DNA of 64,000 bases, from contig NZ_AP027080.1 in the NCBI RefSeq assembly GCF_030295405.1, forward strand, positions 4,076,001 through 4,140,000, in the 5' to 3' direction. Positions within the stretch are counted from its first letter, which is position 1. Every line of letters begins with the position of its first letter. The translations under genes were made by a program, and so were the position numbers. The notes beneath the pieces were generated by a model. The model was given only the letters and a program-made list of their open reading frames with translations. It did not search any database and was not told the DNA's origin. Shown here one piece after another: positions 29,437-36,430 of the stretch. This stretch comes from Mesoterricola silvestris (GTDB taxonomy: Bacteria; Acidobacteriota; Holophagae; Holophagales; Holophagaceae).

Positions 29437-29471
29437 GTTGCCGGGAAAGGCGGACCCTCCAGGAGAACCCC

Positions 29472-31493
29472 ATGGACCCCACGCAGGAAACCCTCGGCGC
29501 CGCCCGCAGGGAGATCGACGAGACCGACCGTGAACTCATCCGCCTCCTGGCGCGCCGCTTCGAGGCGGTGCGCCTGGTGGCGGAGGCCAAGGCCGGCGAC
29601 GGCGAAAGGCCCGTCATGGACAACGACCGGGAGCGGGACGTGCTCTCGGCCTGGATCAAGGACGCCGAGGACCTGGGGCTTTCGGCGCCCTTCGCCCGGC
29701 GGATCCTCAAGGAGATCCTCAGCCATTCCCGCAGGCTCCAGGAGCCCGTGGTGGAAGGCAGCCCCTCCCGGGCCCGCAAGGTGAAGGTGGGCTACCAGGG
29801 CGTGGCGGGCTCGTACAGCTCGGCGGCCGCGGCCCACCTCCTGTCCACCCGCAGCGCCCAGGGCGGGGAGCTCATCGGCCACCCCATGTTCCTGGACGTG
29901 GTGGAGGCCCTCCAGTGCGGGGCCATCGACTACGGGTTCCTGCCCATCGAGAACAGCATCGGCGGGGCCATCGCGGACGTGAACCGGCTCCTCATCGACA
30001 ACCTCCTGCACATCGTGGACGAGGAGGTGTGGGACGTGGACCACGTGCTGGCCGCCAAGCCCGGCGTGACCCTGGAGCAGATCCGCGTGGTGCGCAGCCA
30101 CCCCGCCGCCCTCACCCAGTGCGAGGGGTTCCTGCGGTCCATGGACGACGTGACCCGCCAGCCCTGGTTCGACACCGCCGGCGCCGCCGAATCCCTCCTG
30201 GAGGAGAGCGCCCGGGACGTGGGGGCCATCTGCTCCGAGGAGGCCGCCCGGGCCCGGGGCCTGGACGTGCTGGCCACCCGCATCGCCGACCAGGAGCACA
30301 ACGAGACCCGCTTCCTGCTCCTGGCCCGCGCCCCGGAGCCCCCCGATCCCCGGGTGCCCAGCAAGACCTCCATCGTCTTCCGCCTGAACCACCACGAAGG
30401 CACCCTCTCCAGGGCCCTGGGCATCTTCGCCCAGGCCGGGGCCAACCTCACCCGCATCGAGAGCCGGCCGCTGCCGGACACCCCCTGGGAGTACCTCTTC
30501 TTCGTGGACGTGGAGGGCCACCAGAACGCCCCGGCCCTGGCCCGGGCCCTCAAGGAGCTGCGGGGTTCCTGCAACCACCTGCGGGTGCTGGGCACCTACC
30601 CCCGGCGCACCCGGGGCCAGGAGGCCCACCTCGATGCCGCGGCCCCGGCCGCCGTGCCCGAGCCGGTGCTCTCCTGCGAGGCGAGGCCCGAACCCGCCCC
30701 CGCCGCCGGCCCCGCCCGCGCCGCCTTCAAGATCGGCAACGTCACCGTCGGCGAGGGCCAGTTCGTGCTCATGGCCGGCCCCTGCGCGGTGGAGAGCCGC
30801 CAGCAGATCCTGGAGGGGGCCCGCATGGTGCGCGCCGCGGGGGCCACCATCCTCCGGGGCGGCGCCTTCAAGCCCCGCACCTCGCCCTACGCCTTCCAGG
30901 GCCTGGGGCTGGAGGGCCTGCGCTACCTGGAGGAGGCGGGCCGCGAATGCGAGATGCCCATCGTCACGGAGATCCTCACCATCGAGGACATCTTCGCGGT
31001 CTCCGCCAAGGCCGACATGCTCCAGGTGGGCGCCCGCAACATGCACAACTTCGCCCTGCTCAAGGAGCTGGGCAAGCTGGACAAGCCCATCCTCCTCAAG
31101 CGCGGCATGAGCGCCACGGTGAAGGAGCTGCTGCTGGCCGCCGAGTACATCCTCCACGGCGGCAACCAGCGGGTGGTGCTCTGCGAGCGGGGCATCCGCA
31201 CCTTCGAGACCGCCACCCGGGCCACCCTGGACATCGCCGCGGTGCCCGTCCTCAAGGGGCTCACCCACCTGCCCGTCATCGTGGATCCCTCCCACGCCGC
31301 CGGGGTGCGCCACCTGGTGGTGCCCCTGGCCCTGGCCGCCGCGTCCGCGGGCGCCGACGGACTGATCGTGGAGGCCCACCCCAACCCCGCCGAGGCCCTC
31401 TGCGACAAGGACCAGGCCCTCACCCGCGAGGACATGGCCGCGCTGCATGCCGGCCTTCGGCCCATCGTGGACGCCCAGGGGAAGAAATGGTGA
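29472..31493 (+). CDS. Chorismate mutase-prephenate dehydratase-ACT-DAHP synthase fusion
   Basis: 673 residues with four units. Residues 1-95 are an AroQ-type chorismate mutase helix bundle ([22 protein letters not shown]). About 104-285 is prephenate dehydratase: [26 protein letters not shown] and the catalytic NETRFLLL near 276. About 300-385 is an ACT domain with IESRP, the phenylalanine-binding motif. About 415-673 is a type I DAHP synthase of the KDO8P-like branch: [37 protein letters not shown] and EAHPNP. One chain would thus carry the first step of the shikimate route and the two committed steps to phenylpyruvate, with Phe feedback through ACT. GGAG at 6-nt spacing precedes the ATG. 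Confidence 0.93.
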   Translation: MDPTQETLGAARREIDETDRELIRLLARRFEAVRLVAEAKAGDGERPVMDNDRERDVLSAWIKDAEDLGLSAPFARRILKEILSHSRRLQEPVVEGSPSRARKVKVGYQGVAGSYSSAAAAHLLSTRSAQGGELIGHPMFLDVVEALQCGAIDYGFLPIENSIGGAIADVNRLLIDNLLHIVDEEVWDVDHVLAAKPGVTLEQIRVVRSHPAALTQCEGFLRSMDDVTRQPWFDTAGAAESLLEESARDVGAICSEEAARARGLDVLATRIADQEHNETRFLLLARAPEPPDPRVPSKTSIVFRLNHHEGTLSRALGIFAQAGANLTRIESRPLPDTPWEYLFFVDVEGHQNAPALARALKELRGSCNHLRVLGTYPRRTRGQEAHLDAAAPAAVPEPVLSCEARPEPAPAAGPARAAFKIGNVTVGEGQFVLMAGPCAVESRQQILEGARMVRAAGATILRGGAFKPRTSPYAFQGLGLEGLRYLEEAGRECEMPIVTEILTIEDIFAVSAKADMLQVGARNMHNFALLKELGKLDKPILLKRGMSATVKELLLAAEYILHGGNQRVVLCERGIRTFETATRATLDIAAVPVLKGLTHLPVIVDPSHAAGVRHLVVPLALAAASAGADGLIVEAHPNPAEALCDKDQALTREDMAALHAGLRPIVDAQGKKW

Positions 31494-32641
31494 CCCTCAA
31501 TACCCGCGCCGGCAGCGCCGGCCTCTCCCCCACCATGGCCGGGGCCTCCGCCCCCTGCCTGCACCCCGACCCCGTGGACCTCACGGTGGGCGAGCCCGAA
31601 GGCCTGCCCCCGGTGGAGGTGCGCGAAGCCGCGGCCCGCGCCGCCCTGGAGGGCCGCACCCGCTACGGCCCGGCGCAGGGCCTGCCCGCCCTGCGCGAGC
31701 TCCTGGCCGCGGACCTGACCCGGCGGGACGGGATTTCCCGGTCGGCCGAATCCGTCCTCGTCACCGCCGGCGGCAAGCCCGCCATCCTCGACGCCCTGCG
31801 GTGCATCCTGGAGCCCGGGGACGAGGTGCTGATCTTCGCGCCCTACTGGCCCACCTTCAAGGACCAGGTGGCCTGGGCCGGGGGCACCCCCGTCATCGTG
31901 CCCCCGGGCCCCGATCTCCTCCCCGCCGAGGGCGCCCTGGACCGGGCCCTGGGCCCCCGCACCCGGGCCGTCATCCTCAACCAGCCCTCCAATCCCACCG
32001 GCCGGGTGTGGGACATCCCCCGGCTCCAGGACCTGGCCGACGTGATCCTGGAGCGCGACCTGTGGCTGGTGCTGGACCAGGTGTACGGCACCCTCACCCT
32101 GGACGGCCCCGAGGTGCCCTGTCTGCGCACCTGCCCCGACCTGGCCGACCGCACCCTCCTGGTGGAGAGCTTCTCCAAGCGCTTCGCCATGACCGGGTAC
32201 CGCCTGGGCGCCGCCGCGGGGCCTCCGGGCCTCATCCGCGCCATGACCGGACTGGGCTCCACCAGCGTCACCCACCCCAGCATGATCAGCCAGCACGCCG
32301 GCATCGCCGCGCTCCAGCTGGACGGCGCCTTCGAGCGGGAGATGGCCGAGGGCCTCCGGGTGCGCCGGGACCGGCTCCAGGCCGGCCTCAACGGCATCCG
32401 GGGCATCCGCTGCGGCCGCCCCGAAGGGGCCATCTACCTCTTCCCCCACGTGGGCGAATGGATGGAAGCCCACGGCGTCGCCTCGGACCCGGAGCTCGCC
32501 GCGCGCCTGCGGGACGAGGCCGGCGTGAAGGTGCTCCCCGGCTCCGCCTTCGGCGCCCCGGGCTACCTGCGCATCTCCATCGCCGCCTCCCTGGATGCGC
32601 TGGACAAGGCACTGGAGCGCATGAGGACCTTCCTGGCCTAG
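31487..32641 (+). CDS. Aspartate/aromatic-type aminotransferase (class I/II)
   Basis: 384 residues, fold-type I PLP enzyme. Marks: [31 protein letters not shown], the [12 protein letters not shown] loop, [11 protein letters not shown] and the Schiff-base lysine in [16 protein letters not shown] (Lys231). Its ATG lies inside the last codons of the fusion gene (7-nt overlap), so the two are coupled in translation. That setting suggests that it transaminates phenylpyruvate, 4-hydroxyphenylpyruvate or prephenate, although a general aspartate aminotransferase role cannot be excluded from sequence. The operon appears to end here. Confidence 0.9.
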   Translation: MVTLNTRAGSAGLSPTMAGASAPCLHPDPVDLTVGEPEGLPPVEVREAAARAALEGRTRYGPAQGLPALRELLAADLTRRDGISRSAESVLVTAGGKPAILDALRCILEPGDEVLIFAPYWPTFKDQVAWAGGTPVIVPPGPDLLPAEGALDRALGPRTRAVILNQPSNPTGRVWDIPRLQDLADVILERDLWLVLDQVYGTLTLDGPEVPCLRTCPDLADRTLLVESFSKRFAMTGYRLGAAAGPPGLIRAMTGLGSTSVTHPSMISQHAGIAALQLDGAFEREMAEGLRVRRDRLQAGLNGIRGIRCGRPEGAIYLFPHVGEWMEAHGVASDPELAARLRDEAGVKVLPGSAFGAPGYLRISIAASLDALDKALERMRTFLA

Positions 32642-32670
32642 AAAAAGGCCGGGCCCCAGGGGGCCCGGCC
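32642..32670 (-). terminator. Intrinsic terminator of metK
   Basis: GGCCGGGCCC (32647-32656) and GGGCCCGGCC (32661-32670) form a perfect 10-bp stem with a 4-nt loop. Read on the minus strand it is followed by five Ts (32646-32642), so it stops metK transcription. It begins right after the aminotransferase stop codon; on the plus strand the T-run is missing, so termination there would be weaker. Confidence 0.85.
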
Positions 32671-32687
32671 TCTGCTGTTCCGTTAAA

Positions 32688-33860
32688 TCAAACGCGGACT
32701 TCCTGCCTCCGGGCGGCCGCGGCCAGGGCCGCGGCCTTGTCGGTGCGCTCCCAGGGGAAGCCGTCGCGGCCGAAGTGGCCGTAGCTGGCGGTCTCCCGGT
32801 AGATGGGGCGCAGGAGATCCAGGGTGGTGATGATGCCCTTGGGGCTCAGGTCGAAATGCTCGGCCACGAGCCGCTCCAGCTGCTCGTCGGAGACGGTGCC
32901 GGTGCCGAAGGTGGTGACCATGACGCTCACGGGCCGGGCCACGCCGATGGCGTAGGCCACCTGCAGCTGGCACCGGGAGGCCAGGCCCGCGGCGACGATG
33001 TTCTTGGCCACGTACCGCGCGGCGTAGGCCGCGGAGCGGTCCACCTTGGAGGGGTCCTTGCCGGAGAAGGCGCCGCCGCCGTGGGGGGCGGAACCGCCGT
33101 AGGTGTCCACGATGATCTTGCGCCCCGTGAGGCCGCAATCGCCCTGGGGGCCGCCCACCACGAACTTGCCCGTGGGGTTGACCAGGTACTCGGTGCCCTT
33201 GAGCCAGGCGGCGGGCATCACGGGCTTGATGATCTCCTCGATCACCGCCTCCCGCAGGACCTCGTAGGGGATGTCCTCGGCGTGCTGGGTGGACACGACG
33301 ATGCTCTCGGCGCCCACGGGCCGTCCGTCCACGTAGCGCAGCGTCACCTGCGACTTGGCGTCGGGGCGGAGCCAGCCGAAGATGCCCTCCTTGCGGAGCC
33401 GGGCCTGGCGCTCCATGATCCGGTGGGCGTAGTGGATGGGCGCGGGCATGAACGCCTCGGTCTCGTCGCAGGCATAGCCGAACATGAGGCCCTGGTCGCC
33501 GGCGCCCTGCTCCTTGTGGAGGCCCTCCCCCTCGGTGACGCCCTGGCTGATGTTCTGGGACTGCTTGTCGTAGCAGACCATCACGGCGCAGCCCCGGTGA
33601 TCGATGCCGAAGTCGGTGTTGTCGTATCCGATGTCCTTGAGGACGCCCCGGGCGATCTGGATGTAGTCCACCACGGCGCTGGTGGTGATCTCCCCGGCCA
33701 TGACCACCAGGCCGGTGTTGCAGAGGGTCTCCGCCGCCACCCGGGACGCGGGGTCCTGGGCAAGGCAGGCGTCCAGCACCGCATCGGAAATCTGGTCGGA
33801 GACCTTGTCCGGGTGGCCTTCGGACACGGACTCCGAGGTGAATAGGTAGTTGCTCGACAT
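32688..33860 (-). CDS. metK: S-adenosylmethionine synthase
   Basis: 390 residues. It makes S-adenosylmethionine from methionine and ATP. Signature elements are all present: [25 protein letters not shown] at the N-terminus, [16 protein letters not shown], the P-loop-like [18 protein letters not shown] and DLRP-type C-terminal segments ([17 protein letters not shown]). Length is normal. Two ATGs are adjacent; the second is preferred because GGAG then stands 6 nt away rather than 3. A SAM-binding riboswitch fills its leader, so the gene is presumably shut down when SAM is plentiful. A strong terminator lies 18 bp after the stop. Confidence 0.97.
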   Translation of the reverse strand: MSSNYLFTSESVSEGHPDKVSDQISDAVLDACLAQDPASRVAAETLCNTGLVVMAGEITTSAVVDYIQIARGVLKDIGYDNTDFGIDHRGCAVMVCYDKQSQNISQGVTEGEGLHKEQGAGDQGLMFGYACDETEAFMPAPIHYAHRIMERQARLRKEGIFGWLRPDAKSQVTLRYVDGRPVGAESIVVSTQHAEDIPYEVLREAVIEEIIKPVMPAAWLKGTEYLVNPTGKFVVGGPQGDCGLTGRKIIVDTYGGSAPHGGGAFSGKDPSKVDRSAAYAARYVAKNIVAAGLASRCQLQVAYAIGVARPVSVMVTTFGTGTVSDEQLERLVAEHFDLSPKGIITTLDLLRPIYRETASYGHFGRDGFPWERTDKAAALAAAARRQEVRV

Positions 33861-33888
33861 CATGTTCTCCAGGGTTTCAGGTTGGAAT

Positions 33889-33970
33889 CCTGCGCATGGG
33901 ATCTTGGGATCCAGGGCACCGCAGCTTCCTGCTCGGTTGCCGACCCCTTTCGGGGCACTCTACATGCAGT
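33889..33970 (-). promoter_or_regulatory. SAM riboswitch, SAM-I/SAM-IV clan variant
   Basis: The minus-strand leader of metK shows P1 closed by GCATG (33967-33963) and CATGC (33898-33894), then GAGTGCC, a CCCC-GAAA-GGGG hairpin, the core CGGCAACC, a GCAG-GAAG-CTGC hairpin, the core GGTGCC, and a GGATC-CCAA-GATCC hairpin before P1 closes. GGCAACC and GGTGCC in this order, plus GAGTGCC, are the conserved core of the SAM-I/SAM-IV clan. The gene served makes SAM, so feedback control is expected. There is no terminator between it and the ATG, so the likely mechanism is translational, acting on the GGAG site at 33867-33870. Confidence 0.8.
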
Positions 33971-33973
33971 GCT

Positions 33974-34003
33974 ATTGTTGGGTCCGCCACGGCGTTTTGT
34001 CAA
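33974..34003 (-). promoter_or_regulatory. σ70-type promoter of metK
   Basis: On the minus strand a perfect TTGACA (34003-33998) is followed after 18 bp by AACAAT (33979-33974). The start site would be near 33967, so the riboswitch begins almost at the first transcribed base. Confidence 0.55.
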
Positions 34004-34028
34004 CCTGCCCGGGGAGTCCATCGATGTC

Positions 34029-34589
34029 TTATCGGCTGGCGGGCGGCACGATTCCGTTCATGCGGAGGTACACCACCACCTGTCCGTAGTGGTCCATGGT
34101 GTGGGCCAGCAGGATGTTCGCCAGGGTCACCCGGGACGTGTCCCCGGAACCGAAGGGGGACTTGATGGCCACGAGCGCGTTCTTGTCGTTGATGGAGTTC
34201 AGGGCCTTGTGGGCGTAAGCGTACGACGCCTTCAGGTAGGCCATCACCTCGGCCTTGCTCTTCAGGGCCTCGGGCCCGTCCCCCTTTCCCACCTCCGCCG
34301 GAGGCTTCTCGCCGAGGATGACCGAGCCCACCCAGTAGTTGATGGCGCCCACGTGCCTGGCCTGGGCCGCGACGTTGCGGACCCCCTTGAATTCCCCCGC
34401 GGTGGGCGCGAAGGCGAACCCGCCTTCGGGCATGGCCTCCAGGGCCGGCACGAACTGCTTCTCGGCCAGGGCCAGGGAGCCGTCCAGGGTCGCTCCCAGC
34501 GCCTTCACGACCTTCGGGGGCTCGCTGTTCTGGGCCAAAACCTGGGTGGCGGCGAGAAGGGCCGCGAGGATGGTGGCGTTCCTGAGCAT
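34029..34589 (-). CDS. Secreted DinB-like protein
   Basis: 186 residues with a signal peptide (MLRNATILAALLAATQVLAQ). The mature part looks like the DinB/YfiT four-helix bundle: a first helix with LAEKQFVPALEAMPEGGFAFAP, a middle VRNVAAQARHVGAINYWVGS with His, and a last helix LANILLAHTMDHYGQVVVYLRMNGIVPP. The spaced His residues (ARH, AH, DHYGQ) fit the metal triad of the family. Such proteins include thiol-dependent S-transferases; an exported version is known in soil bacteria but its substrate is unknown. It follows the symporter by 15 bp and probably belongs to the PIG-L operon. Confidence 0.82.
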   Translation of the reverse strand: MLRNATILAALLAATQVLAQNSEPPKVVKALGATLDGSLALAEKQFVPALEAMPEGGFAFAPTAGEFKGVRNVAAQARHVGAINYWVGSVILGEKPPAEVGKGDGPEALKSKAEVMAYLKASYAYAHKALNSINDKNALVAIKSPFGSGDTSRVTLANILLAHTMDHYGQVVVYLRMNGIVPPASR

Positions 34590-34604
34590 GACTTCCTCCT
34601 CAAG

Positions 34605-36320
34605 CTAGTGCGGGGACGGAGTGGCGCGGAGCGGGTCCGTCCCCCTGAGGACGCCGCCCAGCTTCTGGAACACCATCGAGAGGACCACCACCAGCACGCA
34701 GCCCACGACGTTGTACCAAAGGAATGAGATGCCGCTGAAGAGGAAACATGCCAGGACCGCCGCCTCGGCCACGAGCGCCGCCCAGAAGGCGCTGCCCCCC
34801 CTCACGCCCTTGAGGTAGAAGGCCACCAGGAAGATCCCGAGGATGGTCCCGTAGAAGAGCGAACCCAGGATGTTCACGGCCTCCACCAGGGAGCCCAGGC
34901 GGCTCGCGTACTCCGCGAAGGCGATGGCGAAGCACCCCCAGCCGAAGGTGGCCAGGCGCGACACCCACATCTCCCGCCGGGAGTCGGCCCCCCCCGCGTA
35001 GCGGCGCCACAGGTCCACCACCGTGGTGGCGCCCAGGGCGTTGATCTCGGCGGACATGGAGGACATGGAGGCCGAGAACACCGCGGCCAGCACCAGCCCC
35101 ACGAGGCCCGCGGGAAGGCTGTGGAGCACGTAGTAGAGGAAGACGTAGTTGGTGTCGCTGGGGTTCATGGACGGGTCCGCCCTGCGCAGCACGCCCACGG
35201 CGTCCTGGCGTCTGCGCGCCGCGGCGGCGTCGGCCTCGAGCAGGGCCTGGCGGGCCTCGGGCAGGGAGCCCTCCCCGTGGCGGGCCCGGATGAAGCCCTC
35301 CGCCCGGGCCGCCCGCTCCGCCAGGGCCTCCCCGTAGGCCGCCTGGGCCCGGCGGAATTCGGGGGCCGCCTCCCCGGCCAGCACCCGCTTCACGGGCGCC
35401 GGGTTGAAGAACACCGGGGGCGCCGTGAACTGGTAGGCCACGAAGACCATGGCCCCCACCAGGAGGATCAGGAACTGCATGGGCACCTTGAACAGGCCGT
35501 TGGCCAGGAGCCCCATGCGGCTCTGGGCCACGGAGCTGCCCGAAAGGTAGCGCTGCACCTGGGACTGGTCGGTGCCGAAATACGAAAGCGCCAGGAAGAA
35601 CCCGCCCACCAGGCCCGACCACAGGTTGTAGCGGTTGTTCAGGTCGAAGGAGAAATCGATGGCGTTGAGCCGGCCCAGGCTCCCGGCCACGTGCAGGGCG
35701 TCGCCGAAGGAGACCCCGGGCGGCAGCCGGTGCACGACCATCACCCCGGCGCCCACCATCCCGCAGGTGATGATGAGCATCTGCCAGCTCTGGGCCCAGG
35801 ACACCGCGCGGGTCCCCCCGGTGACGGTGTAGATCATCACCAGGGACCCCACCAGCACGAGGTTCACGTGGATGTTCCAGCCCAGCAGCACCGAGAGCAC
35901 CAGGGCCGGGGCATAGATGGTCAGGCCCACCGCCAGGCCCCGCTGCACCAGGAAGAGCATGGCCGCCAGGGTGCGGGTCCTGCCGTCGAAGCGCTCCTCC
36001 AGGAACTGGTAGGCCGTGAACACCTTCAGGCGGTGGAAGAGGGGCACCGCGGTGATGGAGAGCACCACCATGGCCAGGGGCAGCCCCAGGTAGAACTGCA
36101 CGAAGCGCATGCCGTCCACGTAGGCCTGGCCCGGGGTGGACAGGAAGGTGATGGCGCTGGCCTGGGTGGCCATGATGGATAGGCAGATGGTGAACCACCG
36201 CGCGTCCCGGTCCGCCAGCAGGTAGCCGGTGGAATCCTTGTGCCCCCGGCCCTTCCACAGGCCGAAGAGCACCACGAAGGCCAGGCACCCGGCCAGGACG
36301 GTCCAGTCCAGGGCGCTCAC
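34605..36320 (-). CDS. Sodium:solute symporter (SSS family)
   Basis: 571 residues with about 13 to 14 hydrophobic helices of the LeuT-fold SSS family. Recognisable pieces: ATQASAITFLSTPGQAYVDGMRF in the first helices, YTVTGGTRAVSWAQSWQMLI, YFGTDQSQVQRYLS, and VFSASMSSMSAEINALGATTVVDL at the sodium-2 site. A large hydrophilic insert (about 310-385, Ala/Arg/Glu-rich) lies between helices and is not typical. It should import a small organic solute with sodium. Its start overlaps the stop of the 37-residue peptide gene. Pairing with the PIG-L hydrolase suggests that the solute is a product of that enzyme. Confidence 0.92.
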   Translation of the reverse strand: MSALDWTVLAGCLAFVVLFGLWKGRGHKDSTGYLLADRDARWFTICLSIMATQASAITFLSTPGQAYVDGMRFVQFYLGLPLAMVVLSITAVPLFHRLKVFTAYQFLEERFDGRTRTLAAMLFLVQRGLAVGLTIYAPALVLSVLLGWNIHVNLVLVGSLVMIYTVTGGTRAVSWAQSWQMLIITCGMVGAGVMVVHRLPPGVSFGDALHVAGSLGRLNAIDFSFDLNNRYNLWSGLVGGFFLALSYFGTDQSQVQRYLSGSSVAQSRMGLLANGLFKVPMQFLILLVGAMVFVAYQFTAPPVFFNPAPVKRVLAGEAAPEFRRAQAAYGEALAERAARAEGFIRARHGEGSLPEARQALLEADAAAARRRQDAVGVLRRADPSMNPSDTNYVFLYYVLHSLPAGLVGLVLAAVFSASMSSMSAEINALGATTVVDLWRRYAGGADSRREMWVSRLATFGWGCFAIAFAEYASRLGSLVEAVNILGSLFYGTILGIFLVAFYLKGVRGGSAFWAALVAEAAVLACFLFSGISFLWYNVVGCVLVVVLSMVFQKLGGVLRGTDPLRATPSPH

Positions 36321-36430
36321 GAGAAGGCCTTCCCGAACAGCCGGAACAGCAGGATGCAGAGCGCCAGGTTCAGGAGCACCAGGCCGTAGAGGCGGGACCA
36401 GCGGCCCAGGACGGGGGGCGGCTCGTTCAT
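36317..36430 (-). CDS. 37-residue single-helix membrane peptide
   Basis: A short frame that starts in the last bases of the deacetylase gene and ends in the first bases of the symporter gene; both overlaps are the ATGA type. The product has a Pro-rich cytosolic start (MNEPPPVLGRWSRL) and one clear membrane helix (YGLVLLNLALCILLFRLFG). Exact double overlap makes chance unlikely and implies that it is made with both partners. It may be an accessory subunit of the symporter, in the manner of small helper peptides of other transporters; this is inference. Confidence 0.72.
   Translation of the reverse strand: MNEPPPVLGRWSRLYGLVLLNLALCILLFRLFGKAFS

Noticed and set aside
33861-33863. The first of two adjacent ATGs as the metK start
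   Set aside because: GGAG would be only 3 nt away; the second ATG has the normal 6-nt spacing. The difference is one residue and not certain.
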